A DNA stretch of 49,993 nucleotides from an uncultured Desulfovibrio sp. (GTDB lineage Bacteria > Desulfobacterota > Desulfovibrionia > Desulfovibrionales > Desulfovibrionaceae). The position numbers were made by a program, and so were the translations under genes. Positions 8,615 through 17,917 of this stretch are shown piece after piece (position 1 is the first letter of the stretch; each line of letters begins with the position of its first letter). The notes under the pieces are model-generated. The model worked only from the letters and a program-made list of their open reading frames with translations, was not told the DNA's origin and did not search any database. The stretch is from assembly GCA_900541395.1 (NCBI GenBank), contig UQJT01000016.1, positions 1-49,993 on the forward strand. The letters are read 5' to 3'.

Positions 8615-9220
8615 ATGGCGTTCTCGTTTTCCATGCGCGGCATCAAAGAGCTGAATTGGGCCAATCGCATTACGTTACTGCGTATCGGAGCCATTCTGCC
8701 CATTCTGTTGTTCATTCACTTCCCCGGCCGCGTCACCTGCTGGCTGGCGGCCGTTTTATTTATTCTCGCGGCGTTCAGCGACTTTCTCGACGGCTATATC
8801 GCCCGTCGCGAGGGTATTGTCACTAATTTCGGCAAATTCCTCGATCCGTTGGCGGACAAGCTGCTGATTTGCTCGGTGCTCATCGAGATGGTGGGGCTCG
8901 GCTGGGTTCCCGCCTGGATCGCCATCGTCATCGTCATCCGCGAACTGGCTGTGACCGGGCTGCGGGCCGTGGCCGCGGACAACGGCATGATTATCGCGGC
9001 CGACCGTTACGGCAAGCTGAAAACCGTGCTTCAGATCGTGGCTCTGGTGCCTCTGCTGGTGCACTTTCCTCTGTATGGCATGCCTATGCAGCAGTTGGGA
9101 ATTTTTATTCTTTACATTGCCTTGCTTCTCACGGTAGTGTCGGGGATAAACTATTTTTATCGATTTTTCCGTGACTGGGCCGCCGAACAACAGGCCAGCA
9201 CGGCCACGCCGAATAGTTGA
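8615..9220 (+). CDS. pgsA: CDP-diacylglycerol-glycerol-3-phosphate 3-phosphatidyltransferase
   Basis: The 201-residue membrane protein makes phosphatidylglycerol phosphate, the committed step to phosphatidylglycerol and cardiolipin. The CDP-alcohol phosphatidyltransferase signature is complete: D56, D59-G60, A63-R64, G73, D77 and D81 (text FSDFLDGYIAR and GKFLDPLAD). Four to five hydrophobic segments follow the pattern of the family. The start at 8615 has AGGAG about 8 nt upstream. It is followed by ftsB with a 62-nt gap, so both may be co-transcribed. Confidence 0.95.
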   Translation: MAFSFSMRGIKELNWANRITLLRIGAILPILLFIHFPGRVTCWLAAVLFILAAFSDFLDGYIARREGIVTNFGKFLDPLADKLLICSVLIEMVGLGWVPAWIAIVIVIRELAVTGLRAVAADNGMIIAADRYGKLKTVLQIVALVPLLVHFPLYGMPMQQLGIFILYIALLLTVVSGINYFYRFFRDWAAEQQASTATPNS

Positions 9221-9282
9221 TATGGCGTCCGTCCGCTCCGGGCGGCACGGACAACAAAATAAACGGTCATCGTCGGGGTTCC

Positions 9283-9642
9283 ATGAGCAAAAGCGCCTCT
9301 CCCGTCTCTTTTTTCTGGAAGGCCGCCATATTGGCGCTGGCGCTGGTTATGAACGCCACCTTGGCCTATCGTCTGGTGTGGGGGGACCAGAGCGTGTCGG
9401 CCTGGCGCGCCCTGAAGTCCCGACAGGGGCAGTTGACGGCCGAATTGCGTGATCTGGACAAGCGACGGGCGGATTTGAGCCGGGAAATACGGCTGTTGCA
9501 GACCGACGACAGCTATGTGGAAAAGATGATACGCCAGCGCCTCAATTACGTGCGCAAAAACGAAATTCTCTATCTGTTCGACGAGGCAAGGCCGGAGGAC
9601 TCGACATGGGCAGGAGCCGGAACCGATGACGAGCGCCAGTGA
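9283..9642 (+). CDS. ftsB: FtsB-like septum formation initiator protein
   Basis: The 119-residue protein has the FtsB/DivIC plan: a short cytoplasmic tail, one membrane segment (about 10-30), a heptad-rich coiled coil (about 37-72, with LTAELRDLDKRRADLSREI), then a conserved tail YVEKMIRQRLNYVRKNEIL. In the divisome such proteins bridge FtsL and FtsQ in the periplasm. The start is the ATG at 9283; the longer upstream extension is arginine/glycine-rich and unlike the family. It overlaps the next gene by 17 nt, which suggests translational coupling. Confidence 0.85.
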   Translation: MSKSASPVSFFWKAAILALALVMNATLAYRLVWGDQSVSAWRALKSRQGQLTAELRDLDKRRADLSREIRLLQTDDSYVEKMIRQRLNYVRKNEILYLFDEARPEDSTWAGAGTDDERQ

Positions 9643-10612
9643 CATGGCGACCTGTTCGGGCGTCGCCGGAGGCTTGGCGGCGGGCCAGGAAAAGGCGGCC
9701 TGGTACCGGGAGGTTCTGGACCTTGAACCCGGTTCCAAGGTGTTTCTGCCGTATGCCCGGCTGTTGCTGGAACTGGACCGCGCGGACGAAGCCGTGTCCG
9801 TGTTGCGGGACGGTCTGGGGCGGCATCCCGAATTCATGGAAGCCCGCCTGCTGCTCATCGACGTGCTGCACAAGCGCGGCGAGCACGCCGCGTGTGGGGG
9901 GGAAGTGGCGCGTCTGGCGGGCCTGTTCCGTTCGCACCCCGATTTTTGGGAAGCATGGGGCGATGTCAGCGCGTCGGCGGGCGGCTCGGCCGATCTGGCT
10001 GTTTCCCTGGGCTTTCTGGGCGCCCTGTTCCGTCACGAAGGGCTTACCCTGGCCGATGTCCTGGCCGCGGGATTGAAGGCCCTGCGCGCAAGTCCGGCCG
10101 GACGGGACGCCGCCGCGTCGCCGAATGCGTCTCCGGCGGCGACATCCGCTCCCCGCTTCGACGACCTGCCCCTTATCTTTGCCGCCGAGGATAGTTCGCC
10201 GGACAGACAAAACGACGTTTCGTCCGATATTTCATCGGAGGCCGCTTCGCCCTTTTCTTTCGACGCTTTGTCGACGCCGTCGTCCGCGTCGCCGTTCATC
10301 CCCGGTGACGGACAGGAAAAATGTTCCTTGCGTACTCGTTCCATGGCCGAGGTTCTGGCCGAGCAGGGCGATGTGCGCGGCGCGGCGGATATTTACGAGG
10401 AGCTTCTGGTCTCGTGTCGGCCCGAGGACCGCGCCGCTCTGACGAGTCGGCTGGAGGACCTGCGGACGCGTCTCGGCGCGGAGGGAGGAGCTTCCCCCGT
10501 GTCCCGCGCTTCGGCTTCGGCTCCGGCCCGAACCGTGCCTTCCGCCCGGAACGGTATGCTGGACCTGCTGGAAAAACTGGCGGTCCGTCTGGAAACCAAG
10601 GCCCGTCAATAG
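9626..10612 (+). CDS. Tetratricopeptide-repeat protein of unknown role
   Basis: The 328-residue protein has TPR-like helices in its first ~140 residues (YREVLDLEPGSKVFLPYARL, DEAVSVLRDGLGRHPEFMEA). A low-complexity Ala/Ser/Asp/Pro linker follows (about 150-230), then one more TPR-like unit (MAEVLAEQGDVRGAADIYEE) near 240. No signal peptide or catalytic motif is visible, so it is probably a cytoplasmic scaffold. AGGAG lies 9 nt before the start and the gene overlaps the end of ftsB, which links it to envelope or division functions by context only. Confidence 0.75.
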   Translation: MTSASDMATCSGVAGGLAAGQEKAAWYREVLDLEPGSKVFLPYARLLLELDRADEAVSVLRDGLGRHPEFMEARLLLIDVLHKRGEHAACGGEVARLAGLFRSHPDFWEAWGDVSASAGGSADLAVSLGFLGALFRHEGLTLADVLAAGLKALRASPAGRDAAASPNASPAATSAPRFDDLPLIFAAEDSSPDRQNDVSSDISSEAASPFSFDALSTPSSASPFIPGDGQEKCSLRTRSMAEVLAEQGDVRGAADIYEELLVSCRPEDRAALTSRLEDLRTRLGAEGGASPVSRASASAPARTVPSARNGMLDLLEKLAVRLETKARQ

Positions 10613-10637
10613 GGCGGGTTCGTCACAGGAGACGTTT

Positions 10638-11426
10638 GTGCGTATTCGTTTTGTTTCCACGGCCGCGTTGGCGGCCGTGGCTTCGTTCGGCCTGATATTG
10701 CCCCTGAGCGGGTGCGGTCTGACCGATACCCAGGCCTGGAAGAGCAGCCGCCGCTTCTATTACGCTCACGTCAATACACCGGCCAAGCTTGATCTGTCCG
10801 ACCCGGCAGGCCTGTCCCGGGCCGACAGCCGTCTTGCCTCCCGTCTGATGGCTGTGGACGAGCAATTGACCGGCCTGGAGCGGGCCCTGGAAGCCCTGGG
10901 CACGGTGCCTGATCAGGCCGCCGTCGACGAACTTTTGCGCCGTTTTCCCTGGTTGTCCGGCCTGACCTTGACCGACGCCGCCGGCGCCGTCATCGCCGCC
11001 GAACCGGCCATGTCTCTCAAACAGCTTGACTATACGCCCCTTCTGGAGCCCGCGCCTGAAAGCACGCCCCGCGCTCTGCGCGCCGCGGTGCAGGACACGC
11101 CGTTGGGGCCCGAAGTGCTGGTGGCGCGTCCCTTCCTGGTCGGTTCCGAACTCCAGGCCCTGCTGGTGGCCGCTTTTGATTTCCGTTCGTTGCTGCCCTA
11201 TGTGTCCACGCCCGGCGATCTGGTGGTCCGTACGCCCGAAGTGCTGGTGTGGTCCGGCGATCTGTTTTACGAGGATACCCCGCTGGCCGGTACCGATTGG
11301 AACGCTTTGCTTGCCAAGCGTTCGCACGGCATCGTCGAACCGGCCTCCGGCGAAAGCGGGTCTTTCGTCTGGCTGGTCCGCTATCTGGGCGGTCGGCCTC
11401 TGGTGTTCGCCACGCCCGCCGCGTAG
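10638..11426 (+). CDS. Predicted lipoprotein, function unknown
   Basis: The 262-residue protein begins at a GTG with AGGAGA upstream. It has a basic start, a hydrophobic core and a lipobox LSGC with the acceptor Cys at residue 26, so it should be a lipidated periplasmic protein. The middle (about 90-180: LSGLTLTDAAGAVIAAEP, LGPEVLVARPFLV) reads like a small alpha/beta sensor fold such as a Cache domain, but this is only a guess from pattern. It lies 25 nt after the TPR gene and 42 nt before fbp. Confidence 0.7.
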   Translation: MRIRFVSTAALAAVASFGLILPLSGCGLTDTQAWKSSRRFYYAHVNTPAKLDLSDPAGLSRADSRLASRLMAVDEQLTGLERALEALGTVPDQAAVDELLRRFPWLSGLTLTDAAGAVIAAEPAMSLKQLDYTPLLEPAPESTPRALRAAVQDTPLGPEVLVARPFLVGSELQALLVAAFDFRSLLPYVSTPGDLVVRTPEVLVWSGDLFYEDTPLAGTDWNALLAKRSHGIVEPASGESGSFVWLVRYLGGRPLVFATPAA

Positions 11427-11468
11427 ACCCGGCATTCCTTTTTCTTCGGTTGCCGCAAGGAGCGCGTC

Positions 11469-12473
11469 ATGCCTGAAATCACGGTTACGGAACATTTGCT
11501 GGCCACACAAATGAAATGGTCGCCCCAGGCCACGGGACAGTTCACCTCATTGCTGCACGATCTTATCGTATCGGCCAAAATTATTTCCCGCAATGTGAAG
11601 CAGGCGGGGCTGGTGGATATTCTGGGCGGTACCGGCGAAGTCAACGTGCAGGGCGAGCGGGTGCAGAAACTGGACGAGTTCGCCAACCAGACCCTGGTAT
11701 ACCGGATGCGCACCTGCGGAGCCGTCTGCGCCCTGGGCTCGGAGGAGCTGGAAGAGCCGCTGATCATTCCCGAAAACGGCTCCCACGGCAGCTATATCAT
11801 ATTTTTCGATCCCCTGGACGGTTCGTCCAATATAGACGTCAACGTCAGCATCGGCACCATTTTTTCCATTTACCGGCGGAGCGAGGGCGCTACGGACGCC
11901 TTCCGGGGCGAGCGCATGTTGCGTCCGTGTTGCGAGCAGGTGGCGGCGGGTTATTTTTTGTACGGGCCCTCGACCATGATGGTGTATACCACGGGCCACG
12001 GCGTGCACGGCTTTACCCTGGACCCCAGCGTGGGGGAATTTCTGCTGTCCCACCCCGACATCCAGATCGCCTCCCACGGGAGCATTTATTCGGTCAACGT
12101 TTCCAACGACAGCTTTTGGGACGAAGCCACGCGCGAATGCGTGGATTGCTTCTGCCATCCGGATAAAGGCGACCCCTATTCCTTGCGCTATGTGGGGTCC
12201 TTGGTGGCGGATTTCCACCGGACGTTGCTGTACGGCGGCATTTTTCTGTACCCGGCCGACTCGAAAAAGCCGAGCGGCAAGCTGCGTTTGATGTACGAGG
12301 CCGCGCCTATGGCTTTCCTTGCCGAGCAGGCGGGAGGCAAGGCCACGGACGGCGTATGCCGCATTCTGGACAAGAAGCCGCGCTCCATCCACGAGCGTAC
12401 GCCGCTGGTCGTCGGGTCGCCCGAAGACGTGGATCGCGTGTCGAATATCTATCGCAAGCACGGCCGGGCGTAA
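11469..12473 (+). CDS. fbp: Class I fructose-1,6-bisphosphatase
   Basis: The 334-residue protein matches FBPase class I in length and motifs. The metal-binding signature [17 protein letters not shown] is near residue 114-130, with EELEEP before it, and the sugar-phosphate-binding part includes [20 protein letters not shown]. It hydrolyses fructose-1,6-bisphosphate to fructose-6-phosphate in gluconeogenesis, in the cytoplasm. The start has AAGGAG upstream. It is followed by tsaD after 24 nt. Confidence 0.96.
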   Translation: MPEITVTEHLLATQMKWSPQATGQFTSLLHDLIVSAKIISRNVKQAGLVDILGGTGEVNVQGERVQKLDEFANQTLVYRMRTCGAVCALGSEELEEPLIIPENGSHGSYIIFFDPLDGSSNIDVNVSIGTIFSIYRRSEGATDAFRGERMLRPCCEQVAAGYFLYGPSTMMVYTTGHGVHGFTLDPSVGEFLLSHPDIQIASHGSIYSVNVSNDSFWDEATRECVDCFCHPDKGDPYSLRYVGSLVADFHRTLLYGGIFLYPADSKKPSGKLRLMYEAAPMAFLAEQAGGKATDGVCRILDKKPRSIHERTPLVVGSPEDVDRVSNIYRKHGRA

Positions 12474-12497
12474 GCGCGGCCCCACCGGGGGCGGATC

Positions 12498-13568
12498 ATG
12501 CTGGTACTGGGCGTTGAAAGCTCGTGTGACGAAACGGCCCTGGCCCTGGTGGGCGACGACGGCGTGGCGGCCTCGGTCATGGCCACCCAGGCCGATTTGC
12601 ATGCCCTGTTCGGCGGCGTGGTGCCCGAACTGGCGTCGCGCGAGCACGCCCGTTTGATCGGCCCCCTGCTGGACGAGTTGTGGCGGGCAAGCGGCCTGAC
12701 CTGGAACGACGTGGATCGCATTGCCGTGACCAGGGGGCCCGGTCTGCTGGGCAGCCTGCTGGTGGGGCTGGCCTTTGCCAAGGCCCTTGCCCTGGGGCGG
12801 GGACTGCCGCTCATCGGCGTCAACCATCTGCACGCCCATCTGCTGGCGGCGGGCCTGCCCCCGGATGAAGAGCGTCTGGCCTTTCCGGCTCTGGGCGTTC
12901 TGGTGTCGGGGGGACACACTCATCTTTACCGCATGGACGGCCCCACGGCGTTGACCGCGTTGGGGCGAACCGTGGACGACGCGGCGGGCGAGGCTTGCGA
13001 CAAGTTCGCCAAAATGGCCGGACTGCCCTATCCGGGCGGCGCTTTGCTGGACGCCCTGGGCCGACGGGGCGAGGCGGACCCTCGCTTATTCCCCCGACCT
13101 TACATTCACAACGACAACCTTGATTTCAGTTTCAGCGGTCTGAAAACCGCCGGAGCCGCATGGCTGGCCGCCCATCCCGACGCCCGTTTTCCCGCAGGCG
13201 AAGCTCCGGCCCGGGAGCGCCTGGGCGAAGCGCCGCAGGCTTTGTGCGACGCGGCCGCCTCGTATCTGCTGGCCGTGGCCGAAACTCTGGGAATCAAGGC
13301 CCGGCGGGCGGCGGCTTTGTTCCGCCCCCGCACTCTGGTGGTGGCCGGGGGCGTGGCGGCCAACAGCGTGGTGCGCCGGGTCTTTAGCGAATTGGCGGAC
13401 GAGTGGAGCGTTCCTCTGCTGGTCCCCGCCCCGGCCCTGTGTACGGACAACGGCGTCATGGTGGCCTGGAACGGCCTTTTGCTGGCCCGTGCGGGGCTGT
13501 ATCACGGCCCGGACCTGTCCGCCGTGCCGCGCGGCCGGGCCATCCCCGAGGACTGGAGAAAAGTCTGA
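12498..13568 (+). CDS. tsaD: tRNA N6-adenosine threonylcarbamoyltransferase
   Basis: The 356-residue protein is full-length TsaD (Kae1/YgjD). It opens with [17 protein letters not shown] and carries the metal-binding HLHAH (His110 and His114 form HxxxH), the phosphate-binding GGHTHLYRM, and [11 protein letters not shown]. The late Asp in CTDNGVMVA supplies the third metal ligand. With TsaB and TsaE (not in this window) it transfers the threonylcarbamoyl group to A37 of tRNAs that read ANN codons. It lies 24 nt after fbp. Confidence 0.96.
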   Translation: MLVLGVESSCDETALALVGDDGVAASVMATQADLHALFGGVVPELASREHARLIGPLLDELWRASGLTWNDVDRIAVTRGPGLLGSLLVGLAFAKALALGRGLPLIGVNHLHAHLLAAGLPPDEERLAFPALGVLVSGGHTHLYRMDGPTALTALGRTVDDAAGEACDKFAKMAGLPYPGGALLDALGRRGEADPRLFPRPYIHNDNLDFSFSGLKTAGAAWLAAHPDARFPAGEAPARERLGEAPQALCDAAASYLLAVAETLGIKARRAAALFRPRTLVVAGGVAANSVVRRVFSELADEWSVPLLVPAPALCTDNGVMVAWNGLLLARAGLYHGPDLSAVPRGRAIPEDWRKV

Positions 13569-13750
13569 CGGAGCGTTGCCGGATATCGGTTCCGGAGCAA
13601 CTTCACTCTGAAACGGCGGACGGACTCGAGTGAAGCGAGACTCGGCCGCGACGGCGGAGACGTGAAACTTGAGCGAAGGAACATCGTGTCCGGCCTGATA
13701 AATTTTGAAAGTCAAACCATTCTGAGAGAGTGAGAGAACGCGTAGCCGTC
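13569..13750. other. Intergenic region before the trx promoter
   Basis: Between tsaD and trxA there are 293 bases without a supported gene. A small self-complementary stretch around GGACTCGAGTGAAGCGAGACTCGG (shown here only by position, about 13622-13645) may end the tsaD transcript. The trxA promoter follows. Confidence 0.3.
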
Positions 13751-13779
13751 TTGACAGGTTCCGTGCTCATATCTACAAT
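13751..13779 (+). promoter_or_regulatory. Sigma70-type promoter for trxA-trxB-bamD
   Basis: TTGACA at 13751-13756, exactly 17 bases, then TACAAT at 13774-13779: 11 of 12 consensus positions with ideal spacing. It lies 83 bases before the trxA start. Strong housekeeping expression of the thioredoxin pair is the likely result. Confidence 0.8.
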
Positions 13780-13861
13780 CCTCAGGCTTGAATTCCGTCG
13801 TTTAACGGCCACGGCGGCGGGCCCGCCGAATGACCTAACCAAATACTTACAGGAGACGACA

Positions 13862-14182
13862 ATGGCTGCTCAAGTTACCGATGCCACGTTTGAAAGTATG
13901 GTTCTCAAGTCCGACAAACCTGTGCTGGTGGATTTTTGGGCTCCTTGGTGCGGCCCCTGTCGCGGCATCGCTCCCATTATCGACGAAGTGGCTTCCGAAT
14001 ACGGCGACCGCATGGTGGTGGCCAAGATGAACGTGGATGAAAATCCCCTCACCCCCGGCCGTTTCGCCATTCGCGCCATCCCCACCCTGATTGTGTTCAA
14101 GAACGGCGAAGTGGTGGAACAGGTAACGGGCGGGGTGGCCAAGTCCAACATCGTGGCCATGCTGGAAAAGGCGCTGTCATGA
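13862..14182 (+). CDS. trxA: Thioredoxin
   Basis: The 106-residue protein is a canonical thioredoxin with the redox site WCGPC at 29-33 after VLVDFWAP, and the cis-proline loop IRAIPTL. It reduces protein disulfides such as those of ribonucleotide reductase and, in sulfate reducers, assimilatory enzymes. The ATG at 13862 is used because AGGAG lies upstream and the thioredoxin fold begins at once; the frame is open further upstream but not conserved. Its stop overlaps the trxB start by 4 nt (ATGA), so the two are translationally coupled. Confidence 0.97.
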   Translation: MAAQVTDATFESMVLKSDKPVLVDFWAPWCGPCRGIAPIIDEVASEYGDRMVVAKMNVDENPLTPGRFAIRAIPTLIVFKNGEVVEQVTGGVAKSNIVAMLEKALS

Positions 14183-15120
14183 AAACCTGCGACGCCGTCG
14201 TCGTGGGTGGGGGGCCGGCCGGTCTGACGGCGGCCCTTTATCTGGTGCGCGCGGGCGTAAGTACGGTGCTGGTGGAAAAGGCGGCTCCCGGCGGTCAGGT
14301 GCTCAGCACTGCCGAGGTGGAGAACTACCCCGGCTTTCCCCAGGGCATCAAGGGTTGGGAATTGGCCGATTTGTTCTCGGCTCATCTGGACGCCTATCCG
14401 GTGGAACGTTTGCGCGGCGATGTGAGCGGCCTGGAAGTATGTTCGGAACCGGGCGGGACGCATCGGCTGCTGCTGGCCGAGGGCGAAGAGCCCGTGGCCG
14501 CGAAAACCGTGATTATTTGCTCGGGCGCGCATCATCGCGCGTTGGGCGCTCCGGGCGAAGACCGGTTGACGGGCAAGGGGGTTTCCTACTGCGCCGTGTG
14601 TGACGGCAATTTCTACCGGGGCCGCGATGTGGCCGTGGTGGGCGGGGGCAACTCCGCGCTGGAGGAATCCCTGTATCTGTCGCGCATTGTGAATAAGGTT
14701 TACCTTATTCACCGGCGCGAGGGCTTTCGCGGTTCCAAGGTATATCAGGACAAGATCGCGGCCATGCCGGACAAGATCGAACTGGTCACCAGTCATGTGG
14801 TGGATGAACTGCAGGGCAAGGACAACCTGGAAGCCCTGGTTGCGCGCCATGTGGAAACCGGCGCCACACGCGTCATTCCCGTCGAGGGCGTGTTCGTATA
14901 CGTGGGCATGGTGCCCATGAACGCCTGGCTGCCTGCTTCTCTGAATCAGGACGGCGGGGGCTTTGTGATCACCGATGCGGAAATGGCCACCAATCTGCCG
15001 GGCATTTTCGCCGCGGGCGACATACGGTCCAAGCATTGCCGTCAGGTCAGCAGCGCCGTGGGAGACGGAGCGACCGCCGCCACGGCGGCTTTGGCCTATT
15101 TGGAGCATCTCGATGCGTAA
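14179..15120 (+). CDS. trxB: Thioredoxin reductase
   Basis: The 313-residue flavoprotein has the FAD motif GGGPAGL (10-16), the redox pair CAVC at 138-141, the NADPH-type motif GGGNSALEE, and a C-terminal FAD segment GIFAAGDIR. It transfers electrons from a nicotinamide nucleotide to thioredoxin. It overlaps trxA by 4 nt and the following bamD by 8 nt, so all three form one tightly packed unit. Whether it uses NADPH or another donor is not decided here; the nucleotide-binding segment [10 protein letters not shown] has the Arg residues usual for NADPH. Confidence 0.96.
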   Translation: MKTCDAVVVGGGPAGLTAALYLVRAGVSTVLVEKAAPGGQVLSTAEVENYPGFPQGIKGWELADLFSAHLDAYPVERLRGDVSGLEVCSEPGGTHRLLLAEGEEPVAAKTVIICSGAHHRALGAPGEDRLTGKGVSYCAVCDGNFYRGRDVAVVGGGNSALEESLYLSRIVNKVYLIHRREGFRGSKVYQDKIAAMPDKIELVTSHVVDELQGKDNLEALVARHVETGATRVIPVEGVFVYVGMVPMNAWLPASLNQDGGGFVITDAEMATNLPGIFAAGDIRSKHCRQVSSAVGDGATAATAALAYLEHLDA

Positions 15121-15841
15121 ATCGGTCTTTCTGCCTCTTTTGTTGGTCGCTTCTCTTTTTCTGTCCGGCTGCGGCATTATCGACCGTTATTTTCTGCCCG
15201 TACCCGATGATACGGTTCAGGAAATTTTTGAGGCCGGTAACGACGCCATGCAGGAAAAGGATTACGTGGCGGCGGCCAAATATTATTCCCGCATCAAGGA
15301 CGACTATCCCTTCAGTCCCTATGCGGTGGAGGCGGAACTTTCGCTGGGCGACGCGTATTTTCTGGATAAGGAATACGACCGCGCCGCCGAGGCTTACCGT
15401 GATTTCGAAACTCTGCATCCCCGGCACGAGGCCATTCCCTACGTCCTGTATCAACTGGGCATGGCGTTGCAGAAGGGATATATATCGGTGGACCGTCCGG
15501 CTACCCAGGTGGAAGAGGCGTTGGAGTATTTCCATCGCCTCGAACAGGTCTACCCCGATACCGAATACGCGGCCAAGGCCGAAGAGCAGATCGCGGCCTG
15601 CCGCAAGTTGCTGGCCCAGCGCGAGGTGTATATCGCAGACGTGTACTGGAGCATGAGCAACTATCAGGCGGCCTGGACCCGTTACGAAAACGTGGTCAAA
15701 AACTTCCCCGACGTGGAGGATGTGGCGGAATACGCGCGCAAAAAGGGCGAAGTCGCCTACCTGCGTTACCGGGAAGGCACGTCTGAAGCCATCCGCGAAC
15801 AGCGGGAAGGCACCTGGAAAAATATGTTCCGCTGGCTGTAG
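15113..15841 (+). CDS. bamD: Outer-membrane assembly lipoprotein BamD
   Basis: The 242-residue protein has a signal sequence ending in lipobox LSGC (Cys20), then TPR units typical of BamD/YfiO ([53 protein letters not shown]). BamD is the essential lipoprotein partner of BamA in beta-barrel insertion. The start ATG overlaps the end of trxB by 8 nt; no other start fits the lipobox. The barrel proteins of this window (porin, autotransporter) would be its clients. Confidence 0.92.
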   Translation: MRKSVFLPLLLVASLFLSGCGIIDRYFLPVPDDTVQEIFEAGNDAMQEKDYVAAAKYYSRIKDDYPFSPYAVEAELSLGDAYFLDKEYDRAAEAYRDFETLHPRHEAIPYVLYQLGMALQKGYISVDRPATQVEEALEYFHRLEQVYPDTEYAAKAEEQIAACRKLLAQREVYIADVYWSMSNYQAAWTRYENVVKNFPDVEDVAEYARKKGEVAYLRYREGTSEAIREQREGTWKNMFRWL

Positions 15842-16004
15842 TGCCCGCCGGAACCAACGTCGGAACAGACCGCGAAAAGTCCATGCGGAGGCTAAAAACC
15901 TCTTCATGGACTTTTTGCGGTCCGGATTTCTCGGTTTGGAGCGCTTTCAAAGCGCAAGCGCGTGGAACCTTTCCCCGCGCGGACATCAGGGGGAGGAAGC
16001 GGTT

Positions 16005-16691
16005 ATGCTGGGAACGCTGGTCAATGTGGGCGCCATTGTGGCGGGCAGCCTTATCGGCAGTGTGGCGCGTCGGGGCATCCGTCCGGAATATCAGGAGGCT
16101 CTGTTCACGGCTATGGGCCTGGCGGCAACCGGTCTCGGCATTAACGCCGTGGTGCAGAACATGCCGCACAGCGTCTTTCCCGTGCTGTTCATCATCAGTC
16201 TGGCCGTGGGAGGGGTCGTCGGCACCATGCTGGATGTGGAGGGCCGCTTCAATCGGCTAACCGGGCGCTTTTCCTCGGGCAATCTGGCCCAGGGGCTGTC
16301 CACCGCCATCTTGCTGTTTTGCATGGGCACTCTGTCTATTCTGGGTCCCATGCAGAGCGCGTTGAACGGCGACAACACCTACTTGTTCACCAACGCCACT
16401 TTGGATTTCGTCACCTCAATGGCCCTGGCCTCCACCTACGGGCCGGGCATCGCCTTCGCGGCCGTGGTGTTGTTTTGCTGGCAGGGGAGCATCTACGGGG
16501 GCGCGGGGGTGCTGTCCGACTTTCTCACCCCGGAACTCATGACCGAACTGTCCGTCGTGGGCGGCTTTCTCATTGCGGCATCCGGGTTGGCCATCCTCAA
16601 CATCAAGAATTGCCGGACGTTGAACTTGCTGCCCGCGCTGCTGGTGCCGCCCGCCTGGTTTCTGCTCAAGGGGCTGTTCGCGCCCATGTGA
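16005..16691 (+). CDS. DUF554-family membrane protein
   Basis: The 228-residue protein has six or so hydrophobic segments and the DUF554 (YdfK/YqgA-like) pattern: a start MLGTLVNVGAIVAGSLIGS, then FSSGNLAQGLSTAILLFCMG, and YGPGIAFAAVVLF. Its transport substrate or role is unknown. The ATG at 16005 is chosen for GGGAGG about 8 nt upstream; the 163-nt gap to bamD has no other gene. Convergent with the ACT gene. Confidence 0.88.
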   Translation: MLGTLVNVGAIVAGSLIGSVARRGIRPEYQEALFTAMGLAATGLGINAVVQNMPHSVFPVLFIISLAVGGVVGTMLDVEGRFNRLTGRFSSGNLAQGLSTAILLFCMGTLSILGPMQSALNGDNTYLFTNATLDFVTSMALASTYGPGIAFAAVVLFCWQGSIYGGAGVLSDFLTPELMTELSVVGGFLIAASGLAILNIKNCRTLNLLPALLVPPAWFLLKGLFAPM

Positions 16692-17064
16692 CGACCCCAC
16701 GCCGAATGGGGCAGAGTTCATGACGCGCTTTGTCCAGAGCGGATTAACTTTAACATTTTACAATATTAAAGTTTAAGACACGCGCGCTTCGGCATCCAAC
16801 AGCGCCAATGAATGGCGCTTATGCCTTCGCGGCGACCGCCTGCCCCGCACTCGGAAGAGTATTCTCGTTTTAAACCGCGTTAAAGACGCTACGAAAAATT
16901 CCCGCACGATCTGAAATCGCACGGGAATTTTGACAGGCTGACATATTTTGCCCAATTGGCTTTATACGGAAAAGGAAAGTGCCGGAATTCTGTTTCCGTC
17001 CAAACTGCGACAGGGACGAAAGCGCGACGCTTGGGGACCTGCCCGCCGCGTTTTGCCCACGGCG
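16692..17064. other. Convergent intergenic region with three hairpins
   Basis: The 373 bases between DUF554 and the ACT gene hold no supported gene. An AT-rich 8-bp repeat (AACTTTAA 16746-16753, TTAAAGTT 16766-16773), a nested hairpin around AGCGCCA/TGGCGCT (about 16790-16825), and the terminator at 16895-16931 account for much of it. Confidence 0.5.
16895..16931. terminator. Bidirectional rho-independent terminator
   Basis: AAAATTCCCG (16895-16904) pairs with 16922-16931, with an inner 4-bp stem after a 2x2 mismatch. The A/T ends of the arms give a U-tract in both directions, fitting the convergent DUF554 and ACT-domain genes. Confidence 0.75.
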
Positions 17065-17493
17065 CTACGCGCAGATGCGCGAGGCGGGCAGAATGGGAAT
17101 ATTGTGCTGCTGAAGCACTTCCAATGCCTGTTCGGTGCGGTCGAAACGGAAGATGAGGGTGGCGTTGTTGCCTTCGCGCTGGACAAAAGCGTACATGTAT
17201 TCAACGTTGATGTTCTTTTCGCTGAGCACTTCCAGAATGTGATCGAGGCCGCCGGGCTGATCGTTGACTTCCACGGCCACCACATTGGTGCGCCCTACGG
17301 TAAGCCCGCGTTCCTTGAGCACCATCTTGGCCTTTTCTGTGTCGTCGACGATGACGCGCAGAATGCCGAAGTCGGAGGTGTCGGCCAGGGACAGGGCGCG
17401 GATGTTGATGTGAGCCTCGGCCAGAGCCCTGGTCACTTCCACCAGACGACCGGCCTTGTTTTCAAGAAAGATGGAAATCTGTTCCACGATCAT
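17065..17493 (-). CDS. Tandem ACT-domain protein
   Basis: The 142-residue protein is two ACT domains in tandem with no enzyme attached. The first begins ISIFLENKAGRLVEVTRAL; the second has VEVNDQPGGLDHILEVL. Both have the glycine-containing ligand turn (NKAGRL, DQPGGL), so both may bind amino acids. Such proteins act as amino-acid sensors, but the ligand and partner cannot be told. It is 69 nt downstream of tatA on the same strand. Confidence 0.88.
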   Translation of the reverse strand: MIVEQISIFLENKAGRLVEVTRALAEAHINIRALSLADTSDFGILRVIVDDTEKAKMVLKERGLTVGRTNVVAVEVNDQPGGLDHILEVLSEKNINVEYMYAFVQREGNNATLIFRFDRTEQALEVLQQHNIPILPASRICA

Positions 17494-17562
17494 GGGGAGC
17501 TCCTCGCGCGTTTTTGCCCCGCCCGGACCGCGCCGGGAAGGCGGACAGTCGGAAGATGGAGA

Positions 17563-17760
17563 TCAGGCCTGCTTGTCGTCGCCGCCTGTTTTCTTGTCTT
17601 TGGGAGTGATGTCGATTTCGTCCGGTTCGGACGAAGCCTGTTTGAAGTTGCGGATGGCCTTGCCCAGGCCGCCGCCGATTTCCGGCAGGCGCTTGGCCCC
17701 GAAAATGACGACCACCACAAGCAAAATAACCAAAAGTTCCTGCATACCGATACCGAACAT
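17563..17760 (-). CDS. tatA: Twin-arginine translocase subunit TatA/E
   Basis: The 65-residue protein has the TatA plan: one membrane helix at the N-terminus (about 7-22: [19 protein letters not shown]), the conserved [20 protein letters not shown] amphipathic helix, then a charged tail. It forms the pore component for folded proteins with RR signals; sulfate reducers use it for hydrogenases and dehydrogenases. The ATG at 17760 has GGAGG upstream; an in-frame extension to 17919 is rejected because the helix must be N-terminal. TatB and TatC are not in the window. Confidence 0.92.
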   Translation of the reverse strand: MFGIGMQELLVILLVVVVIFGAKRLPEIGGGLGKAIRNFKQASSEPDEIDITPKDKKTGGDDKQA

Positions 17761-17917
17761 GGTAACCTCCAAATGTTCTTGTTGATATATATGGGGCCAA
17801 GGCGGCAAGGTCAAGCGCGTACCTGCCCGCGGCCCCGTCTTTATCGGGAGGCGGGCCTCCGGAGGCCCATTGCCTCGACGCGGGCGAATGCCTACTATAC
17901 CCCGCACGGAGGCTCCC

